A stretch of DNA of 6,542 nucleotides from Planctomycetaceae bacterium (GCA_012965455.1 DTSG01000575.1:1-6542), one strand, 5' to 3'; shown: positions 1 to 6,279, counted from the stretch's first letter. Made by a program: numbers and translations. Notes: generated by a model from the letters alone, not told the origin.

Positions 1-1071
1 AGCAAATTGAACCATCAAGGCCACCAACGTTGCTACGGCAGCCGAGTCCGCTCCGCCACTGAGCGACACCACAAATCCGCGCGACGCACTTTTCCGCATA
101 TAGTCGAACAAACCGAGTGCGATCGCCCGCGCAAACTCCTCTTCCTTCAAATCTGAACTGTCTTCCCACGCGCCGCGGATAATCTCGTTACACGACTCCT
201 CCTCAACGAGAAATTCGACCTCGCAACAAACGACTCCCGTTTGTTGCGACTCTTGTTCAGCACCTCTGGCCTCCGCAACAGCAATGTCTACGACGGCAGA
301 AGTCAGGACGCAATCGCGGTAACAGAAGCGAGGACCCGAAGCGAATATTTCACCGCCACTAGCAATCATCGTGTCCCCATCGTAGATGGCTCGTCCAGCC
401 TCATTGCCGAGCAAATTTGCATACACGTAGGCAACTTGAAACTCACGCGTGCCCTGCAATATAAACTGCTGTCGCACTTGATGTTTGCCGAATGCAAAAT
501 GGCTGGCGCTAAGATTCAATATCACATCGACACCCCGCGCAGCCAATCTACCGCCGGGTCGGTCTGCAACCCAAGCGTCCTCGCATATTTCAAATCCAAT
601 GCGTACATCGCTGCACTGAAAAATCAAATCGCCCAGAGGGTATGAATCACCATTAAAAAGCAACTCGGCAACTCGCCCAGTCTCCCAGGCTGTAAACCAC
701 CGTGGTTCATAATGCAGGCCGTCACCCGCGAGGTTTTGCTTCACCGCAAAACCTATCAATGCACCATCTGCGATGACAGCAGCAGCGCTGTATAAATTAC
801 CTTCAAACGACACGGGCAACCCCACACAAACCACCATGGATTTGGTTGCCGGAATGATTTCTGCGAGCATTTCAAGGGCTGTTTCATGGACACCGGTAGC
901 CAAGAAGGCATCCTCACATCCATAGCCAGTGATACACAACTCGGGACAACAAAGGACATGAACATGTTCGTCCCGCGCTTGCTCAATCGCTGCCAGAATA
1001 TGCGATACATTGCCATCCCAATCCAATGGAGTTTGGTTCAGTGCAGCGGCAGCTAACTTGATTGACATCAT
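1..1071 (-). CDS. nadE: Glutamine-dependent NAD+ synthetase, N-terminal part (3' end beyond window)
   Basis: This enzyme makes NAD+ from nicotinic acid adenine dinucleotide, ATP and glutamine in the cytoplasm, the last step of NAD biosynthesis. The 357 visible residues, read from the minus strand, contain the whole N-terminal nitrilase-type glutaminase domain and the beginning of the synthetase domain. The expected Glu-Lys-Cys triad is present: E44 in CPELCITGYGCED, K111 in KQNLAGDGLHYEPRWF and C163 in GFEICEDAW. The ATP-pyrophosphatase P-loop SGGADS is at residues 338-343, close to the cut. The two-domain form uses glutamine rather than free ammonia. Family members usually have well over 500 residues, so nearly half is missing because the frame stays open to base 1. 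Two ATG codons are adjacent (at 1071 and 1068); either overlaps the stop of the upstream FGE-like gene, and no clear Shine-Dalgarno is seen, so translation is probably coupled. The family call is very secure; the exact start is not. Confidence 0.95.
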   Translation of the reverse strand, partial: MMSIKLAAAALNQTPLDWDGNVSHILAAIEQARDEHVHVLCCPELCITGYGCEDAFLATGVHETALEMLAEIIPATKSMVVCVGLPVSFEGNLYSAAAVIADGALIGFAVKQNLAGDGLHYEPRWFTAWETGRVAELLFNGDSYPLGDLIFQCSDVRIGFEICEDAWVADRPGGRLAARGVDVILNLSASHFAFGKHQVRQQFILQGTREFQVAYVYANLLGNEAGRAIYDGDTMIASGGEIFASGPRFCYRDCVLTSAVVDIAVAEARGAEQESQQTGVVCCEVEFLVEEESCNEIIRGAWEDSSDLKEEEFARAIALGLFDYMRKSASRGFVVSLSGGADSAAVATLVALMVQFA

Positions 1072-2285
1072 TGCTTGGACTGTAAAGTTTTCGTTGCTTG
1101 AGGAAGCTCTGGGTCAACAAAACCACGGGCACCGCGACCCTCTTCATCGATGCGATACTCAACATCGAAACGAATACCCTCAGTATCCGCATGCCAATAT
1201 TGTTCACGTTTTCCATCTGCCGGTTCAGCCAGTGGCCGGATGATTCGCATACCTACGCCTAAGGAAGGACCACTCGTAAACCACCAAGGACTCAGCGGAA
1301 TGTTGGGATCCTCTTGACGCCATTCATCATCACTCGACGCCAACCGCGAGGCACTGCGGCAGGCTCTGGCATCAACATCATAATATCCGCCCTTGCAAAC
1401 GCGTGGATATAATTTATCGGATTTAATCAGGGCTTGGTCTACCGTCAATGGCTTGGCTTGTATCTTCTTCAACGCTGCAAACCCATCGTCATTCATCGCA
1501 TCGAGAACCCATTCGGCAACGTTACCATGCATGTCGTATAAGCCCCATGGATTGGGACGTTTTTCACCCACGGCGTGTGTGGTTTCCTCTGCGTTGCCGT
1601 AGTGCCAAGCATAATCATCTAATTTTTCTGCTTTGCCATCAAACGAAAAGGCGGTCTTTGTGCCCGCGCGACAAGCATGTTCCCACTCGGCTTCCGTCGG
1701 CAATCGATAGAATCGTTCACTCATTAATGACAACCACTTGGTATATTGTTTCGCCGCATATTGGCTCATCGAAACAGCTGGCAGGTCTAATGCCTCACCG
1801 TTGACGAAAGTAAATGAAGGATCGTAAAGGTTCGATGGCGCCGAAATGATCAGTCCATCGTGTTTTTCGGTTATCTTACGCATCCCATGAGTTTCAAATC
1901 CTTTGAACACATCGTGCACCACCATATAGGCCTTGTATTCAGCCCATGTCAATTCGTATTGAGACATCCAAAATGGCTTGATCTCAACTTCGACTTGAGG
2001 GCCTTCGGAAGCCTCGCGACCCGCTTCACTAGCAGGGCTTCCCATCTGAACCAGCCCGCTTGGGATCGGGATCATTTTGTAAGTCACATCTGTCCCGGGA
2101 ATCTTCGCCGTGTAAGGAATCATAAATCCCTGAGCAACCTTCACTGCCGGTCCAGTTGCCGGTTTCTCTGCAACCACCGCGTGAGGCAACTCCGCGTAAG
2201 CACTTGAACCGATACAAAGCAGCATTGCAAACAGAGCCAGTACAGCTATGGTCGTCGCTTTTTTGGCCATCATTTTCAAACTCAT
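1068..2285 (-). CDS. Exported formylglycine-generating-enzyme (SUMF1) family protein
   Basis: This is a member of the FGE-sulfatase/SUMF1 fold family, which includes sulfatase-activating enzymes and many proteins of other function. Numbered from the ATG at 2285 (405 aa), residues 1-31 form a signal peptide: basic MSLKMMAKK, a hydrophobic core, then AYA before the likely cut. The FGE domain spans about residues 66-350, with RLPTEAEWE (194-202), GLYDMHGNVAEW (248-259), the KGGYYDVDARACRSASR segment (298-314) and a terminal GVGMRIIRP. About 55 charged residues follow. In human FGE the catalytic pair is Cys336/Cys341; by hand alignment only the second is retained (C309), and the first position is V304, so classical formylglycine formation is doubtful. 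The ATG at 2285 is preferred because GAGGG lies 9 nt upstream; a GTG at 2306 would add 7 residues. The stop overlaps the nadE start. No sulfatase gene is visible here. The family call is firm; the activity is unknown. Confidence 0.9.
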   Translation of the reverse strand: MSLKMMAKKATTIAVLALFAMLLCIGSSAYAELPHAVVAEKPATGPAVKVAQGFMIPYTAKIPGTDVTYKMIPIPSGLVQMGSPASEAGREASEGPQVEVEIKPFWMSQYELTWAEYKAYMVVHDVFKGFETHGMRKITEKHDGLIISAPSNLYDPSFTFVNGEALDLPAVSMSQYAAKQYTKWLSLMSERFYRLPTEAEWEHACRAGTKTAFSFDGKAEKLDDYAWHYGNAEETTHAVGEKRPNPWGLYDMHGNVAEWVLDAMNDDGFAALKKIQAKPLTVDQALIKSDKLYPRVCKGGYYDVDARACRSASRLASSDDEWRQEDPNIPLSPWWFTSGPSLGVGMRIIRPLAEPADGKREQYWHADTEGIRFDVEYRIDEEGRGARGFVDPELPQATKTLQSKQ

Positions 2286-2290
2286 CGCCG

Positions 2291-2295
2291 GTTTC
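2291..2295 (-). promoter_or_regulatory. Shine-Dalgarno for the FGE-like gene
   Basis: The minus strand reads GAGGG about 9 nt before the ATG at 2285. It lies inside the reading frame if the GTG at 2306 is used instead. This favours the ATG as the true start, with the signal peptide complete in both versions. Confidence 0.5.
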
Positions 2296-2344
2296 CCTCG
2301 ATTCACGTCTTTCGCTCAACTTGCTAAATTCAATCTACCACTTA

Positions 2345-2373
2345 ATTATATCAGACACCTTCCAAGATGCTAG
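2345..2373 (-). promoter_or_regulatory. Extended -10 promoter for the FGE-like/nadE pair
   Basis: The minus strand carries TGATATAAT (2353-2345), a perfect TATAAT with the TG extension. A weak -35 candidate CTAGCA (3 of 6 matches to TTGACA) lies 17 bp further upstream at 2373-2368. Transcription would begin near 2338, leaving a leader of about 50 nt before the ATG at 2285. This suggests the FGE-like/nadE pair is transcribed independently of the SRPBCC genes upstream. Confidence 0.6.
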
Positions 2374-2407
2374 GCGAGTTGCCGAACTCAGTTTTTAGTT
2401 AATTTAT

Positions 2408-2437
2408 AATTCGTGCTAATTTGTGGTCATTCGTAGT
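2408..2437. repeat. Three imperfect 10-bp tandem repeats
   Basis: On the plus strand three adjacent units read AATTCGTGCT, AATTTGTGGT and CATTCGTAGT, sharing the pattern ATTYGTRST with few differences. The 10-bp period is about one helical turn. Similar AATTCGTG-type intergenic strings occur in other bacterial genomes as far as I recall, so this may be one member of a dispersed family rather than a gene-specific operator. Function unknown. Confidence 0.5.
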
Positions 2438-2504
2438 TGAAGTTTACCTACGGCCCCCAGCAGCAAACGCAGGAGGGTCCCTACTTTTTTTAGGGGCAGA
2501 TTAA

Positions 2505-3062
2505 TTAAATATCGGCAGACTCCTCTATAAAGGCCTGTAAGCCAGCGAGCGATTGCTTCTTCACTCGATTCAACATCCGCGGACCCAACAGAACCTGCCA
2601 TACGCGTTCTAAGGGGTCTGCTGGGAGATCACCGTACGTTTGCCAAATAATCCGGCAGAGGCCACCATGTTGCACAAACTCAATTCGGTCCCATTTGGAT
2701 TCCGGAATCGCATCCCAGACAACACACGTTAACAACCGCATGCCGTACCATTCTTGCCGAATCTCCATGTGACCGGACATTTGGTTTCCACGCCACCGCC
2801 AAACTTGCCCCAACCCGACTCGTGGTCCGCTGAACTCACTGTGATAATTTCCCAGCCGCGCAGAACAATAATAACTCCAAGATTGCCAAGTCTCTAAATC
2901 TCGCATCACGCGAAACGCATCGTCTAGTGCGATTGGTAAATCTCGGACCACCTCAGTCAGATGCTCATCCGGCAACTGAGACCCAATCAACGATAACACC
3001 GTGCGAAGAATGATCAGCACTAGTAAAAGAACAAGAATCCAAGCCACATAAATAAGCAACAT
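2505..3062 (-). CDS. Membrane-anchored SRPBCC (START-like) family protein, second paralogue
   Basis: This 185-aa protein has one N-terminal membrane helix (about residues 3-27, very rich in Leu, Val and Ile) followed by an SRPBCC/polyketide-cyclase-like domain from about residue 36 to 180. Family hallmarks are DLETWQSWS (55-63) and SEFSGPRVGLGQVWRW (75-90), followed by alternating beta-strand segments and a C-terminal helix containing MLNRVKKQSLAGLQAF. SRPBCC domains form a helix-grip fold that holds a hydrophobic ligand; no ligand or catalytic residue can be assigned. It is clearly related to the gene just upstream, with matching DLxTWQxWS, SEFSGPxxGxGQVWxW and C-terminal helix, but has diverged elsewhere. 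The ATG at 3062 has a strong AGGAGA Shine-Dalgarno 4 nt upstream, and the gap from the preceding stop is 24 nt. It is probably the last gene of the operon. The family call is good; the role is unknown. Confidence 0.88.
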   Translation of the reverse strand: MLLIYVAWILVLLLVLIILRTVLSLIGSQLPDEHLTEVVRDLPIALDDAFRVMRDLETWQSWSYYCSARLGNYHSEFSGPRVGLGQVWRWRGNQMSGHMEIRQEWYGMRLLTCVVWDAIPESKWDRIEFVQHGGLCRIIWQTYGDLPADPLERVWQVLLGPRMLNRVKKQSLAGLQAFIEESADI

Positions 3063-3066
3063 GTTT

Positions 3067-3072
3067 TCTCCT
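3067..3072 (-). promoter_or_regulatory. Strong Shine-Dalgarno of the second SRPBCC gene
   Basis: The minus strand reads AGGAGA followed by AAAC and the ATG at 3062. It is the best ribosome binding site in the window and fixes that start. It suggests independent re-initiation inside the polycistronic message. Confidence 0.65.
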
Positions 3073-3086
3073 GCTACTCGGTTATC

Positions 3087-3638
3087 CTATCCGTCTCTTT
3101 GGTCCTGCGCACGTTGTTCGAGAGACTTCAAGCCAAACTTCAACGATCCCAACAACATCTGTCTCCCCATCAGACATCCAACTAACCGGCTCAACGGACG
3201 ACTTCCCCAATCCACCGCGGTTTCCCACCGCACCTCCGTCTGACCGTCTTGCTCCTTGAAGGATATGCTGCCAATCATTGGCGCAGGACACATGTCCATG
3301 CTCAATGCATAAACAAACCGTTGGTTAGCCTCACTCTCAAGTATTTCAATTTTACCGGGATATTTTGTCTCACTCCAAGTCCACACTTGTCCCACTCCAC
3401 TATCGGGCCCACTAAATTCACTCACATACCCCTTCATCTTCTCGGGACTCCAAGCACTCCATACTTGCCACGTCCGCAAGTCGTTGATCGGCACGAAAAT
3501 TTCGCTAGCCGTTGCTGACAGTGTTTTCGAAAGCGTCACGGTCATATTTTGAGGTACAAAGTGCCCGCTGATCCATGCCAACACCAAAATGCCAAAGCCA
3601 ATGCCAACAATGTATGCTATGTATGTCACGATAATCAT
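3087..3638 (-). CDS. Membrane-anchored SRPBCC (START-like) family protein, first paralogue
   Basis: This 183-aa protein has an N-terminal membrane helix (about residues 3-25) and an SRPBCC domain from about residue 33 to 175. Visible family motifs are INDLRTWQVWSAWSPEK (51-67), SEFSGPDSGVGQVWTW (73-88), GKIEILES (95-102) and TEVRWE (134-139), with a terminal amphipathic helix ending GLKSLEQRAQ. The pattern (ND-L-x-x-W-x-x-WS, then SGP-x-S-G-V-G) matches the bacterial SRPBCC family often labelled polyketide cyclase or dehydrase, a label that does not establish enzyme activity. A short, mainly hydrophobic anchor with the domain after it leaves open on which membrane face the domain lies. The ATG at 3638 is preceded by a modest AGGT site. 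The gene lies 66 nt after the transporter with no terminator between, and 24 nt before its paralogue, so it is likely co-transcribed with both. Confidence 0.88.
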   Translation of the reverse strand: MIIVTYIAYIVGIGFGILVLAWISGHFVPQNMTVTLSKTLSATASEIFVPINDLRTWQVWSAWSPEKMKGYVSEFSGPDSGVGQVWTWSETKYPGKIEILESEANQRFVYALSMDMCPAPMIGSISFKEQDGQTEVRWETAVDWGSRPLSRLVGCLMGRQMLLGSLKFGLKSLEQRAQDQRDG

Positions 3639-3704
3639 TTGTTACCTATCTTCGCTTTTCTGTCGCGTTTTTTGTTGGTTTTTCCGGTTCACAAACTCAT
3701 GTCA

Positions 3705-5069
3705 TTAGACATCGACTCCAAGCGGCGCCTCTTCGCCAAGCTGGCTATTTTTCGCGGTTGTTGGCAATAGAAATACAGCAGCCACACCTAGCAAATAAAC
3801 ATATCCACATACGCGACCAACTTGATCGTAGTTGCCTTCAAAAAAGGATTTCAGCGCCAAGGACGTCACGATTATCAACAAAGCGACTATCACCCGTCCA
3901 AAATTAAAGCTAACTCCGCTACCGGTCGACCGCACACGGGTGGGAAACATTTCGGGCAGGCACAACGGCAGCCACCCAAAAAAGAATCCGCTGAAAAACC
4001 CTAGTCCTCGCACCCAAAACAAGAAACCGTCGGCAGAAGGATCTGGCACCGAATACAGGAATTGAGTGCAGGTAAAGGCCAAGAGGCACAGCAATGCATA
4101 ACTAAATCGGCGGCCCAGCAAGAAAGCTAAAGCTCCGCCAAGCAAACTACTTATCGCCCCAGGCCACGAGCGGTGAAACGATGCTTGAGCTTTTAGATTT
4201 GAAGTTGTCTGAATTTTTTTTTCCGAAGCACCCGCTGGTGTCTGCGATCCAGCACTTCCAATTTCCTGCTTAGCCGTCACTTGTTCATCAAATTCAGCCG
4301 ACCAATAGTTAGCCCAATTAGCAACCCCCCAGCCACCAAACAAGGGCACAAACGCTAACACAATCCCAATAATCGTTAGCCGTAAATGCGGGGGAGAGAA
4401 TACCTCACTCAAACCAACCTGTTCGCCCGCCATCGATTGTTGATGCTGTTCAGCCAACCATTTCGGCGACTCCGGCACCAAAAACCACGACGCGACCGCT
4501 AAAACTATCGGACTCGCCCCAACAATCATCGCCCAATGCCAATGGTCCGGCGTAACATCCACTTGCATGCACAGCACAGCAAAAAACATAATGCCGACAT
4601 TTGCAGACGTCCCCAACACTCCGGCTAGAATCGGTTTCGCTGTGTTGGGCCAAGCTTCCTGTAGCAGCGCCATTCCATTGGGCCACATTCCACCGATACC
4701 AATGCAAGTCAAAAACCTCAGCACCCAGAAGACTTCAACTGATAGAGAAAAAACACTGATGGCAGAAAATACAGCATAGCATCCAATGCTCAGGGACATC
4801 GCTCGCGAACGCCCATAGCGGTCACCAACCCAACCAAACAAGTATCCGCCGGCAGCGGCTCCCAGTAAAAATGCAACCACCAACCAACCCGACCACTTTG
4901 CGACTTCAGCCTTATCAACACTGGCACCTAACAGATCACGAGCTGCCGGATGATGTACAATTCCGTTGATACCCATTTGCACACCGGCAAACATCCAACC
5001 AAGAAAGGCCACCATCAAAATCGAAACGCATTGGGATTTGGTAAGCGGTGATTCTGATGCTGCGGGCAT
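3705..5069 (-). CDS. Major facilitator superfamily transporter, sugar-porter-like
   Basis: This 454-aa integral membrane protein is a probable secondary transporter in the cytoplasmic membrane, driven by an ion gradient as is usual for the superfamily. The length and alternating hydrophobic stretches fit 12 membrane helices. The MFS signature GWVGDRYGRSR is at residues 79-89 in the helix 2-3 loop. Two further motifs typical of sugar porters and their relatives are present: PESPKWL (199-205) after helix 6, and PEMFPTRVRSTGSG (372-385) near helix 10-11. The RFLTCIGIGGMWPNG segment (118-132) belongs to helix 4. Residues about 260-300 form a polar insertion rich in Gln, Ala, Lys and Ser between helices 7 and 8. 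The substrate cannot be read from sequence; the adjacent isomerase-like gene, whose stop lies 37 nt upstream, hints at a sugar or sugar acid. The Shine-Dalgarno before the ATG at 5069 is weak (GAGTAAG). Close homologues may be annotated as metabolite:proton or aromatic acid transporters. Confidence 0.92.
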   Translation of the reverse strand: MPAASESPLTKSQCVSILMVAFLGWMFAGVQMGINGIVHHPAARDLLGASVDKAEVAKWSGWLVVAFLLGAAAGGYLFGWVGDRYGRSRAMSLSIGCYAVFSAISVFSLSVEVFWVLRFLTCIGIGGMWPNGMALLQEAWPNTAKPILAGVLGTSANVGIMFFAVLCMQVDVTPDHWHWAMIVGASPIVLAVASWFLVPESPKWLAEQHQQSMAGEQVGLSEVFSPPHLRLTIIGIVLAFVPLFGGWGVANWANYWSAEFDEQVTAKQEIGSAGSQTPAGASEKKIQTTSNLKAQASFHRSWPGAISSLLGGALAFLLGRRFSYALLCLLAFTCTQFLYSVPDPSADGFLFWVRGLGFFSGFFFGWLPLCLPEMFPTRVRSTGSGVSFNFGRVIVALLIIVTSLALKSFFEGNYDQVGRVCGYVYLLGVAAVFLLPTTAKNSQLGEEAPLGVDV

Positions 5070-5106
5070 TATTACTTACTCGTGGTGGCCAATCGTATAC
5101 GCGACC

Positions 5107-5931
5107 CTACTGATATTGAGCAACAAACTCTTGGCAGCGATTAATATACTTAGCTGCATCTTCGGGTGTTCGAATTCCCTGGGCTTGGTGAATCGTAAAG
5201 TAACCGTCATAGCCTATTTTCTTGAGCGCCTTAAAGACCTCGCCAAAATCAACCCCACCCTCTTCCCACAACGGCAAATGATCAAACCGGACTTCACCAC
5301 GGCAATAGGTTTCCAGTGAGTCTCCGCCTTCTGGATTCAAGCGATGATTCTGCACATAGACGTTCATAATATGGGGAGCTAGTCGTTCTACGGTATCGGT
5401 CGCATAGGACTGACCGTTGACCATCAGATTGGCCGGTTCATAAATGATCCCGAAGTTCTCGCGGTTAATCTTCTTCAGAACAGATAGTACCTGATCGACT
5501 TCTTCGAAAATCGTCGCCGTATGCAGTTGATGCGCGAGACGAATCCCGCGTTCTGCCGCTTCGTCAGTCGCTTTCTGAGCTGCTTTGATATCAGCTTTCG
5601 TCTTCAAGCAGACTCGAATCAAATCACAATTCAGCGATTCCGCTACGTCTAGCGAAGGGCCGATATTCTGCAAACTCATCGGCCCTCGGTCGTTGTTAAG
5701 CGGCACGTCGGAATCGGCTGTAACCATCGAAACAACTAAGCCCGCTTCTTCAATCGACTGGCACAGGCCAATGCGATATTCGGAATAGCTTTTTACCCCG
5801 GCGGCACTAGCGCGCATACAAACGGCTGCAGCACCTGAATCACTTACAGCCTTAAGAAACCTGTCCATGGGCAGATTAAGTTTCGTCTTACACGAAGACT
5901 CGATAATCCTCACGGACACTGACAATTGCAT
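5107..5931 (-). CDS. Sugar phosphate isomerase/epimerase-like TIM-barrel protein
   Basis: This cytoplasmic protein (274 aa from the ATG at 5931) belongs to the xylose isomerase-like TIM-barrel superfamily, whose members isomerise or epimerise sugars and inositols, usually with a divalent metal. Order of segments: MQLSVSVRI (strand 1), CMRASAAGV (38-46), SMVTADSDVPLNN (68-80), RVCLK (106-110), RLAHQLHT (131-138), IIYEPANL (162-169), NVYVQNHRL (190-198), HLPLWEEGGVDF (218-229) and YFTIHQA (244-250). In well-studied relatives four metal ligands (Glu, Asp, His or Gln, Glu) sit on strands corresponding to the last several segments. Here those places carry H134/Q135, E165, Q194/H196 and H248/Q249, so the metal site is altered or absent. 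The ATG at 5931 is preferred over an upstream TTG at 5955 because the strand-1 motif begins right there. It is the first gene of the likely operon with the transporter. The superfamily call is good; reaction and substrate are unknown. Confidence 0.88.
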   Translation of the reverse strand: MQLSVSVRIIESSCKTKLNLPMDRFLKAVSDSGAAAVCMRASAAGVKSYSEYRIGLCQSIEEAGLVVSMVTADSDVPLNNDRGPMSLQNIGPSLDVAESLNCDLIRVCLKTKADIKAAQKATDEAAERGIRLAHQLHTATIFEEVDQVLSVLKKINRENFGIIYEPANLMVNGQSYATDTVERLAPHIMNVYVQNHRLNPEGGDSLETYCRGEVRFDHLPLWEEGGVDFGEVFKALKKIGYDGYFTIHQAQGIRTPEDAAKYINRCQEFVAQYQ

Positions 5932-5999
5932 AGCACCATTACCTTTTCGGAACAACTTCTAACTCTAATCAAACATTCTAGACCGCTTGGACAGATCAC

Positions 6000-6024
6000 T
6001 GGCAACTTTGCTAATACCTTGCCA
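6000..6024. repeat. Inverted repeat in the operon leader
   Basis: TGGCAA (6000-6005) and TTGCCA (6019-6024) form a perfect 6-bp inverted repeat around 13 bases, some 50-75 nt inside the predicted leader. It could be an operator for a roadblocking regulator or a weak RNA hairpin. Other TGGC-type strings lie nearby, including within the -35 box, so chance is possible. Confidence 0.35.
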
Positions 6025-6079
6025 ATGCCATGACCATATCACCGCCAAACTACCTAACAATACGTTGTATACTGACTTA

Positions 6080-6108
6080 ATTGTAACGAAGTTCGGCTTT
6101 TTTGCCAA
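6080..6108 (-). promoter_or_regulatory. Sigma70-like promoter of the isomerase-transporter-SRPBCC operon
   Basis: On the minus strand TTGGCA (6108-6103) and TACAAT (6085-6080) are separated by exactly 17 bp, each matching the consensus at 5 of 6 positions. Transcription should start near 6073, giving a leader of about 140 nt before the ATG at 5931. It lies just downstream of the tRNA terminator, so the operon appears independent of the tRNA. Confidence 0.68.
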
Positions 6109-6130
6109 AGCATCTGAGCCAAACACGACA

Positions 6131-6162
6131 AAAGCCCACCAACAATTTAGTAGGTGAGCTTT
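6131..6162 (-). terminator. Rho-independent terminator after tRNA-Lys
   Basis: The minus strand has AAAGCTCACC, a 12-base loop, then GGTGGGCTTT: a 10-bp stem with one G-U pair. The 3' arm runs into a short T-rich stretch (CTTTTGTCGTGTTT). It begins 4 nt after the tRNA 3' end, so it most likely ends the tRNA transcript. The U-run is short, so efficiency is uncertain. Confidence 0.7.
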
Positions 6163-6166
6163 GTAG

Positions 6167-6239
<73 letters not shown>

Positions 6240-6250
6240 TTAAGCGTTTA

Positions 6251-6279
6251 AGTTGAATTGGTACTCGCGAATTTGTCAA
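6251..6279 (-). promoter_or_regulatory. Promoter of tRNA-Lys
   Basis: A perfect TTGACA (6279-6274) is followed after 17 bp by TCAACT (6256-6251), a poor -10 with 3 of 6 matches. The start would fall near 6244, about 5 nt before the mature tRNA. Position and the perfect -35 support it; the weak -10 is the main doubt. Confidence 0.5.

Larger units (their letters stand above)
2286..2504. other. Intergenic region between the SRPBCC gene and the FGE-like gene
   Basis: This 219-nt gap holds, in minus-strand order, an AT-rich start, a small CCCTA/TAGGG inverted repeat around an A-rich loop (about 2478-2494), a GC-rich block (about 2449-2480), the three 10-bp repeats, and the extended -10 promoter of the next gene. 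The inverted repeat lacks a following U-run on the minus strand, so I do not call a Rho-independent terminator for the upstream operon. Short open frames here have no coding character. Confidence 0.55.
5932..6130. other. Leader and intergenic region upstream of the isomerase-like gene
   Basis: About 200 nt between the tRNA terminator and the isomerase-like gene. It contains the promoter at 6080-6108 and the inverted repeat at 6000-6024. I recognise no riboswitch class and no small gene; the leader of about 140 nt has no attenuator-like hairpin with a U-run. Confidence 0.5.

Noticed and set aside
241..645. Plus-strand 134-codon open frame
   Set aside because: It lies opposite the conserved glutaminase domain of nadE, has no recognisable motif, and is explained by the antisense of a real gene.
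756..1216. Two minus-strand frames overlapping the nadE start region
   Set aside because: They are out-of-frame readings of nadE and the FGE-like gene; the conserved nitrilase motifs are in the nadE frame.
1860..2207. Plus-strand 115-codon open frame
   Set aside because: It is antisense to the well-supported FGE-like gene and shows no family resemblance.
2252..2280. Lipoprotein signal at the cysteine in the FGE-like leader
   Set aside because: The residues before the cysteine are MLL rather than a lipobox with Gly, Ala or Ser at -1; an ordinary signal peptidase I site AYA follows seven residues later.
2029..2319. Minus-strand 96-codon open frame
   Set aside because: It overlaps the signal peptide and early domain of the FGE-like protein in another frame; the FGE frame has conserved motifs and a better start.
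2478..2494. CCCTA/TAGGG inverted repeat as a terminator for the SRPBCC operon
   Set aside because: The stem is only about 5 bp and no U-run follows on the minus strand.
4966..5319. Plus-strand 117-codon open frame across the transporter/isomerase junction
   Set aside because: It is antisense to both conserved genes and the gap between them; composition is that of a shadow frame.
5932..6073. Riboswitch in the isomerase operon leader
   Set aside because: I see no conserved core of any class I know and no terminator or anti-Shine-Dalgarno hairpin.
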